Below are positions 27,638-36,793 of a DNA stretch of 64,000 nucleotides, in pieces. Position numbers and translations under genes: made by a program. The notes under the pieces were generated by a model. The model ran no database searches and had not been told where the DNA came from. It saw only the letters and a list, made by a program, of their open reading frames with translations. Source of the stretch: Saprospiraceae bacterium (lineage in GTDB: Bacteria > Bacteroidota > Bacteroidia > Chitinophagales > Saprospiraceae). The DNA is taken from NCBI GenBank assembly GCA_016715465.1, contig JADKAA010000029.1, positions 1,984,001 to 2,048,000 of the forward strand, read 5' to 3'. Numbering within the stretch: position 1 is the first letter of the stretch; each line of letters starts with the position of its first letter.

Positions 27638-28791
27638 ATGAAATCATGTATTTTTTGGGTCTATCTCGTTGCCGCTGTCTTGTGGGTCAAGCCCGCGGCA
27701 GCGCAGTCCCTGGCTTACCTCGACAGCCTCATCACCGCAGGTGAATACATAGCCGCTATGGATGCCGGTACCCTGACCCTGCAACAGGATTCCACCCAAA
27801 ACCCCACCCGCCTGGCCACGGCCCGCGCAGCTTACCTATCGGGCAAATTCCGCGTAGCGAAAAGTCATTTCCATGTACTCGAGGCGGTCCCCTATGATAC
27901 CACCACCGTGTACCAGCACCTCATGAAAATCTACGATGCCGAACAGAATTATCCGCTGGCGGTGAAATATGCCCTGAAGCTGAAAAATATTTTCCCGCAG
28001 CAAAGTGTGTATGCGAGGAAGATCGCGGATTATCACCTCGCATCTGCACACCAAATAGAAGCTTTAAATTATTACCTGCAAGCCTACCTCACGGACTCGC
28101 TGGACATGGCCAATGTTTTGGCCCTGGGTGAACAACTGTACCGCACCGACCTCAACCTGCAGGCAGACACCGTCATCAGCATGGCGCTCGTTGAAGAGGG
28201 CGACAACCTGGCCCTGAGGGGCCTGGCAGCGCGGGTTGCCATGAAACTCAAAAAATATCCGGAGGCCCTGGAGCACCTGCTCTTCATCGAAACCAAAGGC
28301 GCCATGACGCCCTACCAGTTTAAAAATGCCGGCTATGCTTTTTACATGGTCGATTCCCTCGACAAGGCCATCCTGTACCTGGAAAGGTCGTTGCACAACG
28401 AAAACAATCCGGAACTGAATTTTTACTACCTGGCCCTGGCCCACTCGTCGAAGGGCAATAAAAAAGAGGCACAGAACTATTTCAACCGGGCCATAGAAAG
28501 CGGCATTTCTGACCATGTAAAAACGTACTACCAGCACCTGGCCACCTTTGAAGCACGCGAAAATAAATTCAAAAAGCCATCGGCCTGCTGGACCTGTCCT
28601 ATAAAATTTCCAAAGACCACGAGACCTTGTTTTACCTGGGCGCCTATGCCGAACAGTATTACAAAGACAAACGCAAGGCCATCGATTATTATCAACGTTA
28701 CCTCAAATTCTGCAAGGACTTTGACTGCGTAAACGAAGTCCCCGCCAAAGAAAGGGTGCAGGTGTTGAAGGAATATCTGTTCATGAAATAA
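27638..28791 (+). CDS. Secreted tetratricopeptide-repeat protein, frame broken near the end
   Basis: A signal peptide (ending PAAAQ) is followed by about 350 residues of helix pairs with TPR character (..YPLAVKYALKLKNIFPQQS.., ..DSLDKAILYLERSLHNENNPELNFYYLALAHSSKGNKKEAQNYFNRAI.. in parts). The frame from 27638 would end at 28732 with an unlikely tail. Adding one A to the A5 run at 28571-28575 continues the repeats (GLLDLSYKISKDHETLFYLG, DKRKAIDYYQRYLKFC) to the TAA at 28789-28791, about 384 residues in all. It probably acts as a periplasmic or surface scaffold; no specific role can be given. Confidence 0.8.
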
Positions 28792-28821
28792 TTTCTATTT
28801 TGAAGCTCAATTCATAAGACC

Positions 28822-29205
28822 ATGCCAATTGCCCACATCGCCTTAGTAGTCCGGGATTACGACGAAGCCATCGATTTTTACACGCGCAAGTTGAATTTTG
28901 TGTTGCGGGAAGATACCGTCATGAGCGAACACAAACGCTGGGTAGTGGTACAGCCCGCCGACGGAGGTTGCTCACTTTTGCTCGCCAAAGCGGTGGGCGA
29001 CGAACAGGTGTCGAGGATCGGCAACCAGACGGGTGGCCGGGTCTTTTTGTTTTTGTACACCCAAAATTTTAATCGCGATTACCAAAACCTGATCGACCAT
29101 GGCATCGACATCATCCGGCCCCGGTCCACCGAAACCTATGGCGAAGTGGCCGTTTTTGCCGACCTCTACGGCAACTTATGGGATATGATCCAAGCGGCTA
29201 CTTGA
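28822..29205 (+). CDS. VOC-family protein (glyoxalase/bleomycin resistance-like)
   Basis: 127 residues with the paired beta-alpha-beta-beta-beta modules of the vicinal oxygen chelate fold: MPIAHIALVVRDYDEAIDFYTRKLNF at the start and GEVAVFADLYGNLWDMIQ at the end. The metal-ligand positions appear as His in the first strand and Asp/Asn near the C-terminus; the substrate is not predictable. It starts 30 bases after the TPR gene. Its 3' end overlaps the convergent sugar dehydrogenase gene by 8 bases. Confidence 0.85.
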   Translation: MPIAHIALVVRDYDEAIDFYTRKLNFVLREDTVMSEHKRWVVVQPADGGCSLLLAKAVGDEQVSRIGNQTGGRVFLFLYTQNFNRDYQNLIDHGIDIIRPRSTETYGEVAVFADLYGNLWDMIQAAT

Positions 29206-30585
29206 TGAGGTTGAGGTTTGAGTTTATATTAAACTGCGCGCCGGGTTCCACCACGAAATAAGAATCCAGTAAAATGGTTTGCATGACATCGAGATTGCAA
29301 ATGCCCCCTTTTCGCGGCTTTACGACCACATAGGCGCTACCGGACACCGTCGCCGGGGGTACGACCCCACCGGCCCAGTTAGTGGCAAGTGACCAGGCTC
29401 CATTGCCCGTAAAGACATACGTGGTATTTACCTGACCCGCAGCCGTCACCCGGTATAAGGTGCCCGCATTCAATGCTACGGCAAACAGTTCACCTGCTTC
29501 ATTTTCACCAAAATCGGCTATTGCTGTGGGACTCAATGTCTGCTGTGCAGTGGTCCACACCATGGCCAGACTGTCGTATTTGATTTTGTAAAATATGCCT
29601 GAATAATAGTCGGCCCCAATATAATAACCCTTCATTGCTTCGTAGGTGTAGCCGCGATACACCACACCGCCAACGGCAGAAGCGGCGGGGTTTTGGGTCA
29701 TATAAGGAGAAACGGGAAACACGAAGGCAGGAAGTCCGCCCCCACACCCAACACTGGCATTGAACACATTTTTGCCTTCATAACATCGCCACCCAAAATT
29801 GGCCCCGGCTACAGTGTGCATTGGCCGGTAATTGAACTCTTCAAAATTTTCCTGGCCCACATCGCCAATCCAAAAGTCTCCTTTGATGCGGTCAAAGCCC
29901 CATCGGAATAGATTGCGCAAGCCATAAGCAAAAACTTCATTGCCGAAGGGATTGCCTGCAGGAATGGTAAAGAAGGGTGCCTGCCGAGGCGTTGACGTTC
30001 AGTCTCAAAAGTTTTCCCAAAAGTACACTCGTATTTTGGGCATTGTTATTGGGGTCGCCCGAACCGCCTCCGTCACCGGTGGATAGGTATAAAAATCCAT
30101 CTTTGCCAAATTGCAACTCATCTCCATTGTGGTTGGTATTGGTAGGGTTGGCAATGGTGAGCAGCACCACCTTTGAATCGACGTCCGCCTGATTGGGGTG
30201 CCCGCACTCACATTGTATCTGGCCAATTGAAGGTCACCCCCTGAAGTGACATAATACACGTAAAAAAGTCCGTTGGTCACATAATCGGGATGAAAAGCCA
30301 GACTCAGCAAGCCCTGCTCACCGGAAGTGGCCAGGCCGGTCACCGTGAGAAAGGTGCCCAGTGAGGTATAGGTGGATGAATATACTTTGATGTTGCCCCC
30401 TTTTCCACGATAAAAAAGCGATTGCTGCCATCACCGGCATTTACCATCTGGATCGGCGAACTGAGGCCGGTGATCACCGGCGACAAACTCAAATTTGGCT
30501 GAGCTTTCGCTGTGGCCATAAAAAAAGTCCAAATGACCATAACCTTGATGGCTAATATGGAGGACAAGACAGGATACTTTTTCAT
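29198..30585 (-). CDS. PQQ-dependent sugar dehydrogenase (glucose/sorbosone dehydrogenase family), frame broken
   Basis: The pieces read in order as one secreted beta-propeller protein of about 460 residues: signal peptide (MKKYPVLSSILAIKVMVIWT.. ending ATAKAQ), GLSSPIQMVNAGDGSNRFFIVEKG, GEQGLLSLAFHPDY, NHNGDELQFGKDGFLYLSTGDGG, NPFGNEVFAYGLRNLFRWGFD, DVGQENFEEFNY, then a short C-terminal strand-rich tail. The family oxidises aldoses or sorbosone with PQQ in the periplasm or outside the cell. Frame changes lie near 30396-30400 (one G missing in a G run), 30193-30198 and 29976-29985. ATG 30585 was chosen because it begins the signal peptide. The breaks may be sequence errors. Confidence 0.82.
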
Positions 30586-30688
30586 CTCTGATAGATTTAA
30601 TGGGTTAACGCACAAGGCAGTAAAAATACACACTATCATCCACACTTTTTCTTTCCTGAAAATTAAGGTCATTTTCCATATTTTGTCC

Positions 30689-30722
30689 TTGACCCCGTTA
30701 TCGCCATTATTTTATACTTTTG
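30689..30722 (+). promoter_or_regulatory. Candidate promoter of the DUF2279 gene
   Basis: TACTTTTG (30715-30722) fits the TAnnTTTG -7 consensus; a TTG at 30689-30691 is 23 bp upstream, slightly far. It supports the ATG at 30751 rather than the GTG at 30736. Confidence 0.4.
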
Positions 30723-30750
30723 TTCAAAACTATTTGTGTTTCGAATTGCA

Positions 30751-31725
30751 ATGATATGGCTGCTCTGCGTTAGTTCGCTTCTCCTCTCCGGACAGGAACA
30801 AGACTCTGTAGCTGCCAGGTTGAATTTTTTTGAATTTTCACCCACCTACCATCAGGGCAGGTTGACCAGCGCACTGGTTTTTGCAGGCACCGCCTATACC
30901 GCCTTCTCGGTGGGCCTTTACAATTCGTGGTACAAAAATTATCCGCAGGGCAAATTTCACTTGTTCAATGATGCCGCAGAGTGGAACCAGATGGACAAGG
31001 GGGGGCACGTGTTTTCGGGCTATTTCCAAAGTCTGTTTTGTTACCGCGGCGCCCGGTGGACGGGCATATCTGAAAACAAAGCCATCACCATGGGTCTTCT
31101 GTGCGGGGCCTTGTTTCAAAGCACCATTGAGGTCATGGACGGCTTCAGCACGGAATGGGGTTTTTCGCTCACCGACATGGCGGCCAACACCGCAGGGCTT
31201 GCTGTTTTTTATGCTCAGCAGCGCCTGTGGCAGGAACAGCGCATCACCCTGAAAGAAAGTACCTGGCCGATAAGTTATGCCGCTATTCCCATCATGAGTA
31301 CTGATGGTTTGTACCAGACCACACTCAAATCGCGTACCGACAAACTCTTTGGCAAGTCGGGTTTGACACGTGCACTCAAAGATTACAATGTTCAAACCTA
31401 TTGGGCCTCCTTTAATGTGCACAGCCTGCTGGGCAAAGGCAATGGCTGGCCGGCATGGCTCAATGTGGCGGTTGGTTACGGCGCAGGTAACTTATACGGA
31501 GGCTTTAAAAACAACTGGGAGTTGGATGGGATAAGCTATGATTATCCTGAGGCCAAAAGGTACCGCCAATTTTACCTGGCGCTCGACTACGACCTGAGAA
31601 AACTGGGCATGAAAAATGCATTACTCCGTACCCTATGCCAGGTGCTGAACATTTATAAATTTCCGGCACCGGCACTGGAATACAACACACTCGAAGGATT
31701 CAAATTGCACCTGCTGATACGATGA
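30751..31725 (+). CDS. DUF2279 family protein
   Basis: 324 residues from ATG 30751 with a signal peptide (MIWLLCVSSLLLSGQ). The pattern SALVFAGTAYTAFSVGLYNSWY, FHLFNDAAEWNQMDKGGHVFSGY and SLTDMAANTAGLAVFYAQQ is that of DUF2279 (YfiM-like) envelope proteins of unknown function common in Bacteroidota. A few hydrophobic segments could be membrane-embedded. Its stop overlaps the start of the next gene (ATGA), so it is co-translated with the amidohydrolase-like gene. Confidence 0.8.
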   Translation: MIWLLCVSSLLLSGQEQDSVAARLNFFEFSPTYHQGRLTSALVFAGTAYTAFSVGLYNSWYKNYPQGKFHLFNDAAEWNQMDKGGHVFSGYFQSLFCYRGARWTGISENKAITMGLLCGALFQSTIEVMDGFSTEWGFSLTDMAANTAGLAVFYAQQRLWQEQRITLKESTWPISYAAIPIMSTDGLYQTTLKSRTDKLFGKSGLTRALKDYNVQTYWASFNVHSLLGKGNGWPAWLNVAVGYGAGNLYGGFKNNWELDGISYDYPEAKRYRQFYLALDYDLRKLGMKNALLRTLCQVLNIYKFPAPALEYNTLEGFKLHLLIR

Positions 31726-32906
31726 GGAAAAATAATGCAGTACTTTTTATAGTCTTGATGCTAGCGCAGCTCTACTGTTTCGCTCAGGTAAAAATACCCG
31801 GACAGGTATATACCTCACCAGATGGCTACGTGACTTATGTGGCCGGCAATCTGCCCCTCATTATGTCGGTGCCGCACGGAGGCAGCCTCGAACCTGCATC
31901 CATTCCTGACAGGGCTTGTGCCGATTGTGTCACGGTGAAAGATGCGTTCACTTCGGAACTGGCCAATGAATTTTTGACCGAAGTATTCAACCAGACCGGC
32001 TGTTATCCCCATGTGATCTTCAACCAGCTGCACCGCAAAAAAATGGACGCCAACCGCGGCATCGCCGAGGCTGCAGATGGCAATGCCGAAGCTGAACAGG
32101 CATGGCTGACTTACCATCAATTTTTGGAAGAAGCCGGGGATACGATTGTATACCACTACGGCAAGGGCCTGCTGATCGATCTGCATGGACACGCGCATAC
32201 CATACAACGTTTAGAACTCGGCTACCTGCTCACGGCGGGTGAATTGCGATTACCCGATGACAGCCTGAATCTGCCCCGCCTCATAAACGAAAGCAGCATA
32301 AAAAATCTGGCGCTTACCCATACCGGAGAAAAGACACATGCTGAACTGCTGAGGGGAGAGGCCGCGCTTGGCAGCCTGCTGGGGACCAACAACTATCCTG
32401 CCGTGCCGTCGATGGCAGATCGTGCCCCACAGTCCGGACAATCCTATTTTTCAGGGGGCTACATCACCGACAGGCATGGTTCCAAAAATGGAGGTACCAT
32501 CGACGCCATTCAAATGGAATGTAATCAGGATGTCCGGTTTACATCCGTCGAACGCAAAAAATTTGCGCGCGCCCTTTACGATCAGCTCTTTGCTTTTGTC
32601 AGCGAACATTACCTCGATCCGGCCTGCCTGGTTTCTGACATTGCAGAACCATTGAGGCATACACCGGTAACACTTCTACCCAATCCTGCCAATACCCGGC
32701 TTACCCTAAATCATGTGGCAAAAGGCAGCCTTTTGTATGTATATGATGCCACTGGTAAAAAGATAAATGAAGCTGTATCGATCACATTTGAAAGTGATAA
32801 AGTTGAGATTGACATCAGCGTTTTGAGTCCGGGACTTTATCACCTGTTGTGCCGGACCGAAAATGAAATAAAACCCATTGCTTTAAAGTTTATGGTGTTA
32901 AGGTAA
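31722..32906 (+). CDS. Secreted N-formylglutamate amidohydrolase-like protein with sorting tail
   Basis: 394 residues. A signal peptide (ending CFAQ) is followed by an N-formylglutamate amidohydrolase/FGase-like domain with the metal-site patterns SVPHGG, LIDLHGHAH and IQMECNQDVR, and HRKKMDANRG. The last 75 residues (LLPNPANTRLTLNHV... LSPGLYHLLCRTEN) form a Por/type IX secretion sorting domain, so the enzyme should be exported across the outer membrane. FGases are normally cytoplasmic enzymes of histidine breakdown; here the substrate is more probably an extracellular N-acyl amino acid or peptide, which is inference. Confidence 0.8.
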   Translation: MRKNNAVLFIVLMLAQLYCFAQVKIPGQVYTSPDGYVTYVAGNLPLIMSVPHGGSLEPASIPDRACADCVTVKDAFTSELANEFLTEVFNQTGCYPHVIFNQLHRKKMDANRGIAEAADGNAEAEQAWLTYHQFLEEAGDTIVYHYGKGLLIDLHGHAHTIQRLELGYLLTAGELRLPDDSLNLPRLINESSIKNLALTHTGEKTHAELLRGEAALGSLLGTNNYPAVPSMADRAPQSGQSYFSGGYITDRHGSKNGGTIDAIQMECNQDVRFTSVERKKFARALYDQLFAFVSEHYLDPACLVSDIAEPLRHTPVTLLPNPANTRLTLNHVAKGSLLYVYDATGKKINEAVSITFESDKVEIDISVLSPGLYHLLCRTENEIKPIALKFMVLR

Positions 32907-33005
32907 ATACCCCTGCAGCAAAACACCTAAAAATAATTTCTGTCGTTTCATAAAATGTGCAACGCAATGTGCATTTTTTACGTCTTTCAAAATAATTACG
33001 CTTAT

Positions 33006-35417
33006 ATGAACATCAAAACCCTATCCCTATTCAGTTTATTATTTATGGCCCCCCTCCTGCACAGTCAGGCTGTCGTAAAGGGTACCGTAAAGGATGAGAC
33101 GGGCAGTCCCATATCCTTTGCTTCGGTCAGCCTCCATGCAGCTGCTGATTCGGCACTAATTCAGGGCAGCCTGAGTGACGATGTAGGGGCCTTTTTACTG
33201 GTAGAAATCACGCAAGGCAAATATGTGCTAATTTGTTCTTTTGTGGGAAAAGAAACCCAGGTCAGTTTACCCTTTGAAATCCGGGAAAAAGACAAAACGG
33301 CCACCATTGATTTTGTCATGCAGACCTCGCAGCTTGTACTACAGGAGGCCGTAATTACGGCCAAGCGACCGTTCCTCGAGCAAAAAGCAGATCGGCTCGT
33401 GGTCAACGTCGCCAACAGTGCCATCGCGGCAGGCGGCACGGCCATGGAAATTCTAAAAAAGGTTCCGGGTGTCGTCATCTTGCAAGACCGGGTTACGCTG
33501 GGCGGGTCTCAAAACCTGCAAGTATGGGTTGATGGCAAGCCATCTCCTTACACAGACATGAATGCCCTGCTCCGGGAAATGCCGGGCGATCAGATTGAAA
33601 AGATCGAAGTGATCTCAAGGCCGGGTGCCCAATTTGACGCCGCCGGTGGTCCCATCCTAAATGTCGTGCTCAAAAGAAATGCCGACCTGGGCTTCAAAGG
33701 AACAGCTGCCCTTACCCTGAGCGGCTACCGCGTTGACCAGCGCGATGTAGATGGCGGCATAAAAAATTACGGCCGCATAAATCCATCCCTGAACCTCAAC
33801 TACCGGAGCGGCAAGATCAACCTATTTGGTAACTCCAGTTATAATAAGGGCAGGTACTATTCCGTGATCAAGATCGATCGCTTTATTGGCGATGACCTCT
33901 ACATCGGACACAACCTGGACAATACGGAATACGAATTCAAAAACCTGCGGTTCGGAGCTGATTATTACGCCGGGCAAAAAACAACACTTGGCGCCACCAT
34001 GCGGCTCTGGTCTCGAAAAGGAGCAGGCGATGGTTTTAATGCCACCACGGTGTTTGCCGGACCCGGAGGCCCTCAGATCGATGCCTTCGATACGGACAAC
34101 ATTACGGATTCAAAAAGGTCGGGCCTGTATTCCAACGTCAATGCCAAACATGAGTTTAACAAAAAAACAGGCCAGCAACTCACCCTGGACCTGGACTTCA
34201 ATCAATTCACTTCCAGAAACATCAACGACCTGGCCATCTATGCTCCGGAAACTCCACTACAAAGATCTCTGTCCCGGCAGGACGTCGATCAGCCGGCAAA
34301 AATCTACGTAGTCAAGACCGATTATACACATGCCATTGACTCTACCCTTAAGTTGGATGCCGGCCTGAAATTCAGCTTTGCAAACATCCACAATGACCTG
34401 AATTTTTACCGCAATGAGGTGCTTTCTGCGCTTGAGTCCAATGATTTTTTATACAAAGAAAACATCAACGCCGCATACATCAACCTCAGCAAATCCCTGC
34501 CCTCCCTTGAATTGAATGCAGGCTTGCGCACAGAACAAACCCGCGTGAATGGCTTTTCCATGAACGAAGAAGTACTCACCCGGAATTACTGGCAACTGTT
34601 TCCCAGCGCCAGTGCCTTGTATAAATTCACCAAAGAGCTGGGCCTGCAGGCCTCATTTAGCAGAAGGATCAACCGGCCCGGCTTCCAGCAGCAAAATCCA
34701 TTTTCATATTTTATCGACTCATTGACCTACAGCCGCGGTAACCCCAGGTTAAAGCCCGAAATCACCAATACCATGCAGTTGAACCTGACCTATGACAATC
34801 AACCCGTCTTTGGCATCAACTATACGATCACAGATGACGTCATTGTGGAAAATGCACCCCAGCTGGAGGGAACCAAAACCTTTACTACGTCAGAAAATCT
34901 GGCGGTGCAACGGCGACTTGAAATACAACTGAACTTTCCCGTGAAGATCGGTAAATACATCGACGGCTTTGCCGGAAATCAGGCCATTTACAACGCCTAT
35001 GACGCAAATTACCTGGAAACGCGGTACAAGCAATCACGATGGCACTGGCTGGCCTATTGGGGCATTAACGTGCAATTACCAGCAGAGACCAAACTTGAAA
35101 TTGGGGGCTTCTACATGACTAAATTTTTGGAAGAATTTTTACTGGTCAATAAGCTCGCTGCACTTAACCTGGGTCTGTCCAAAACTTTTTGGGATAAAAA
35201 GGCACGACTGGCCTTGAGTTACAACGACGTATTATATTCCGAAATAACCAATGCCATCATTGACTTCAAGGACGTAAAAGTAAATTTTTATCAACGCGAA
35301 TTCAGCAGGCAACTGCGATTGAGTTTCAGTTACCAGTTTGGCAACACCCAGATGAAAAACCCGGCATCAAAACGCGCTGCTTCGGAAAATGAAACCTCAC
35401 GTGTTAAAATCGAATGA
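33006..35417 (+). CDS. TonB-dependent receptor-like outer membrane barrel protein
   Basis: 803 residues from ATG 33006, chosen because it starts the signal peptide (MNIKTLSLFSLLFMAPLLHSQ); the frame extends 17 codons further without a plausible signal. Order: a CarboxypepD_reg-like beta-sandwich (VVKGTVKDETGSPISFASVSL), a TonB plug (AEMEILKKVPGV-type segment, VWVDGKPSPY, IEKIEVISRPGAQFDA), then a long beta-barrel of the OMP_b-brl_3 type ending in an aromatic-rich strand. The ligand is unknown. A basic tail follows the last strand (KNPASKRAASENETSRVKIE). No SusD partner is present. Confidence 0.88.
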   Translation: MNIKTLSLFSLLFMAPLLHSQAVVKGTVKDETGSPISFASVSLHAAADSALIQGSLSDDVGAFLLVEITQGKYVLICSFVGKETQVSLPFEIREKDKTATIDFVMQTSQLVLQEAVITAKRPFLEQKADRLVVNVANSAIAAGGTAMEILKKVPGVVILQDRVTLGGSQNLQVWVDGKPSPYTDMNALLREMPGDQIEKIEVISRPGAQFDAAGGPILNVVLKRNADLGFKGTAALTLSGYRVDQRDVDGGIKNYGRINPSLNLNYRSGKINLFGNSSYNKGRYYSVIKIDRFIGDDLYIGHNLDNTEYEFKNLRFGADYYAGQKTTLGATMRLWSRKGAGDGFNATTVFAGPGGPQIDAFDTDNITDSKRSGLYSNVNAKHEFNKKTGQQLTLDLDFNQFTSRNINDLAIYAPETPLQRSLSRQDVDQPAKIYVVKTDYTHAIDSTLKLDAGLKFSFANIHNDLNFYRNEVLSALESNDFLYKENINAAYINLSKSLPSLELNAGLRTEQTRVNGFSMNEEVLTRNYWQLFPSASALYKFTKELGLQASFSRRINRPGFQQQNPFSYFIDSLTYSRGNPRLKPEITNTMQLNLTYDNQPVFGINYTITDDVIVENAPQLEGTKTFTTSENLAVQRRLEIQLNFPVKIGKYIDGFAGNQAIYNAYDANYLETRYKQSRWHWLAYWGINVQLPAETKLEIGGFYMTKFLEEFLLVNKLAALNLGLSKTFWDKKARLALSYNDVLYSEITNAIIDFKDVKVNFYQREFSRQLRLSFSYQFGNTQMKNPASKRAASENETSRVKIE

Positions 35418-35420
35418 TTC

Positions 35421-36380
35421 TTACTTTTTTTCAATAAACCGCAAGTCGGTGAGTGCCTTCATGAAAGCAACGAGGTCGGATTTTTCAAGCGCAGTGAGTC
35501 CAAGGGGTTTTTGCAATAAAGAGTCAGTATTGATGGGCTTGGGCACAAATTTGAAGGGATTGTCATAATAGTCCACCACTTCCTCCAGGGTAGAAAACAT
35601 GCCGTTATGCATATAGGGTGGCGTGACGGCCACATTTCTCAGACCGGGCACTTTAAACCGGCCCAGGTCGGCACTGTCTTTTGTGACTTCATACCTTCCT
35701 TTGTCCACAAACTGACGTATGTCAAACAGGCCAATATTGCGAAATTCATCACCGGTAAAATCCGGAGTGAAATGACAGTCGAAACACTTGGCCTTTTTAC
35801 TCATAAACACTTCCCTGCCCCGAATGGCCGCCTCATCCATGGCGGGTTGTTTGTCGTTCATGTAATTGTCAAACAACGTGTTTGACGTTTCCAGGGTGCG
35901 CTCATAGGCAGCTATGGCTTTGGATATATTTGCGGCATTGGCTTTCTCATTATAGACGGATTTAAACCAGCTGCGATACTGTTTGTCCTTGTTGAGTCTC
36001 TTTGCTGCTTCTTCCAGGGTAAAGTCCATCTCATTGACATCTTCGACTGGAAAATGCACCTGGTCCTCCAGGTCTTTGGCCCTGCCGTCATAAAACATAA
36101 GCGATCGGGCACCCATGTTCATCACAGAGGGTGCATTGCGTTTTCCCTTTCTGCCTCCCACACCGGTGCTAAATGCCACGGTATCTGCAAAGGCAAACTC
36201 CGGAATGTGACAGCTCGCACAACTGATCGAGCGGTCCTTGGAAAGGGCCTTTTCAAAGAATAGTTTTTCTCCCAATGTTACGGTTGTAACACCGCTATTT
36301 TCCACAGGAGGATCCGGTGTTAAAAAGGATGAGCTCAATAGGATAAGCAGAAAACACAGCGGCATGAACAGTACCCTCAT
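35421..36380 (-). CDS. Di-haem cytochrome c peroxidase
   Basis: 319 residues with an N-terminal hydrophobic export signal and two CxxCH haem sites: CASCH near residue 56 and CFDCH near residue 200. GRDKDRSISCASCHIPEFAFADT-like and RNAPSVMNMGARSLMFYDGRA segments match the CcpA/MauG group, which reduces H2O2 with electrons from c-type cytochromes in the periplasm. The 3' end is convergent with the receptor gene, 3 bases apart. A -7-like box TACTTTTG is at 36464-36471. Confidence 0.9.
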   Translation of the reverse strand: MRVLFMPLCFLLILLSSSFLTPDPPVENSGVTTVTLGEKLFFEKALSKDRSISCASCHIPEFAFADTVAFSTGVGGRKGKRNAPSVMNMGARSLMFYDGRAKDLEDQVHFPVEDVNEMDFTLEEAAKRLNKDKQYRSWFKSVYNEKANAANISKAIAAYERTLETSNTLFDNYMNDKQPAMDEAAIRGREVFMSKKAKCFDCHFTPDFTGDEFRNIGLFDIRQFVDKGRYEVTKDSADLGRFKVPGLRNVAVTPPYMHNGMFSTLEEVVDYYDNPFKFVPKPINTDSLLQKPLGLTALEKSDLVAFMKALTDLRFIEKK

Positions 36381-36463
36381 TGGAAAAGATGATATGTGAG
36401 ATTAATAATCATGGCTTTAACCGAATACATTAAATGAAGACCGGACAATATGGTAATTTTTTG

Positions 36464-36471
36464 CAAAAGTA
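36464..36471 (-). promoter_or_regulatory. Possible -7 box upstream of the cytochrome c peroxidase gene
   Basis: TACTTTTG on the minus strand fits TAnnTTTG; no -33 TTG at the proper distance. The remaining 413-bp gap between the divergent genes is AT-rich with no other signal that I can see. Confidence 0.35.
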
Positions 36472-36793
36472 ATTTTAATTATTAATCGGAAAAATGACCT
36501 ATGTCATAAAGAGGACTTGCCGATTTCATAGGTAAGCCAAAAGAATTGTTTGATTTTTACAACCTACATTTTTAGAATGTTGACACCCTTAATAAATTTA
36601 TTTGCCTCCATTTTCCAATTGCCTGAAAATAATGCACTATTTAAGAAAGCTGTACACATGGGGGATAATTATATGTAATAAATTATGAAAGAGGCATTGG
36701 CTAATAATAGATTAATATTTAATTTTAAAGCAGTATTAAATTTTTTAATGCTGAATAACCATACAATTTTATTCACCACTAAAACATCATATT

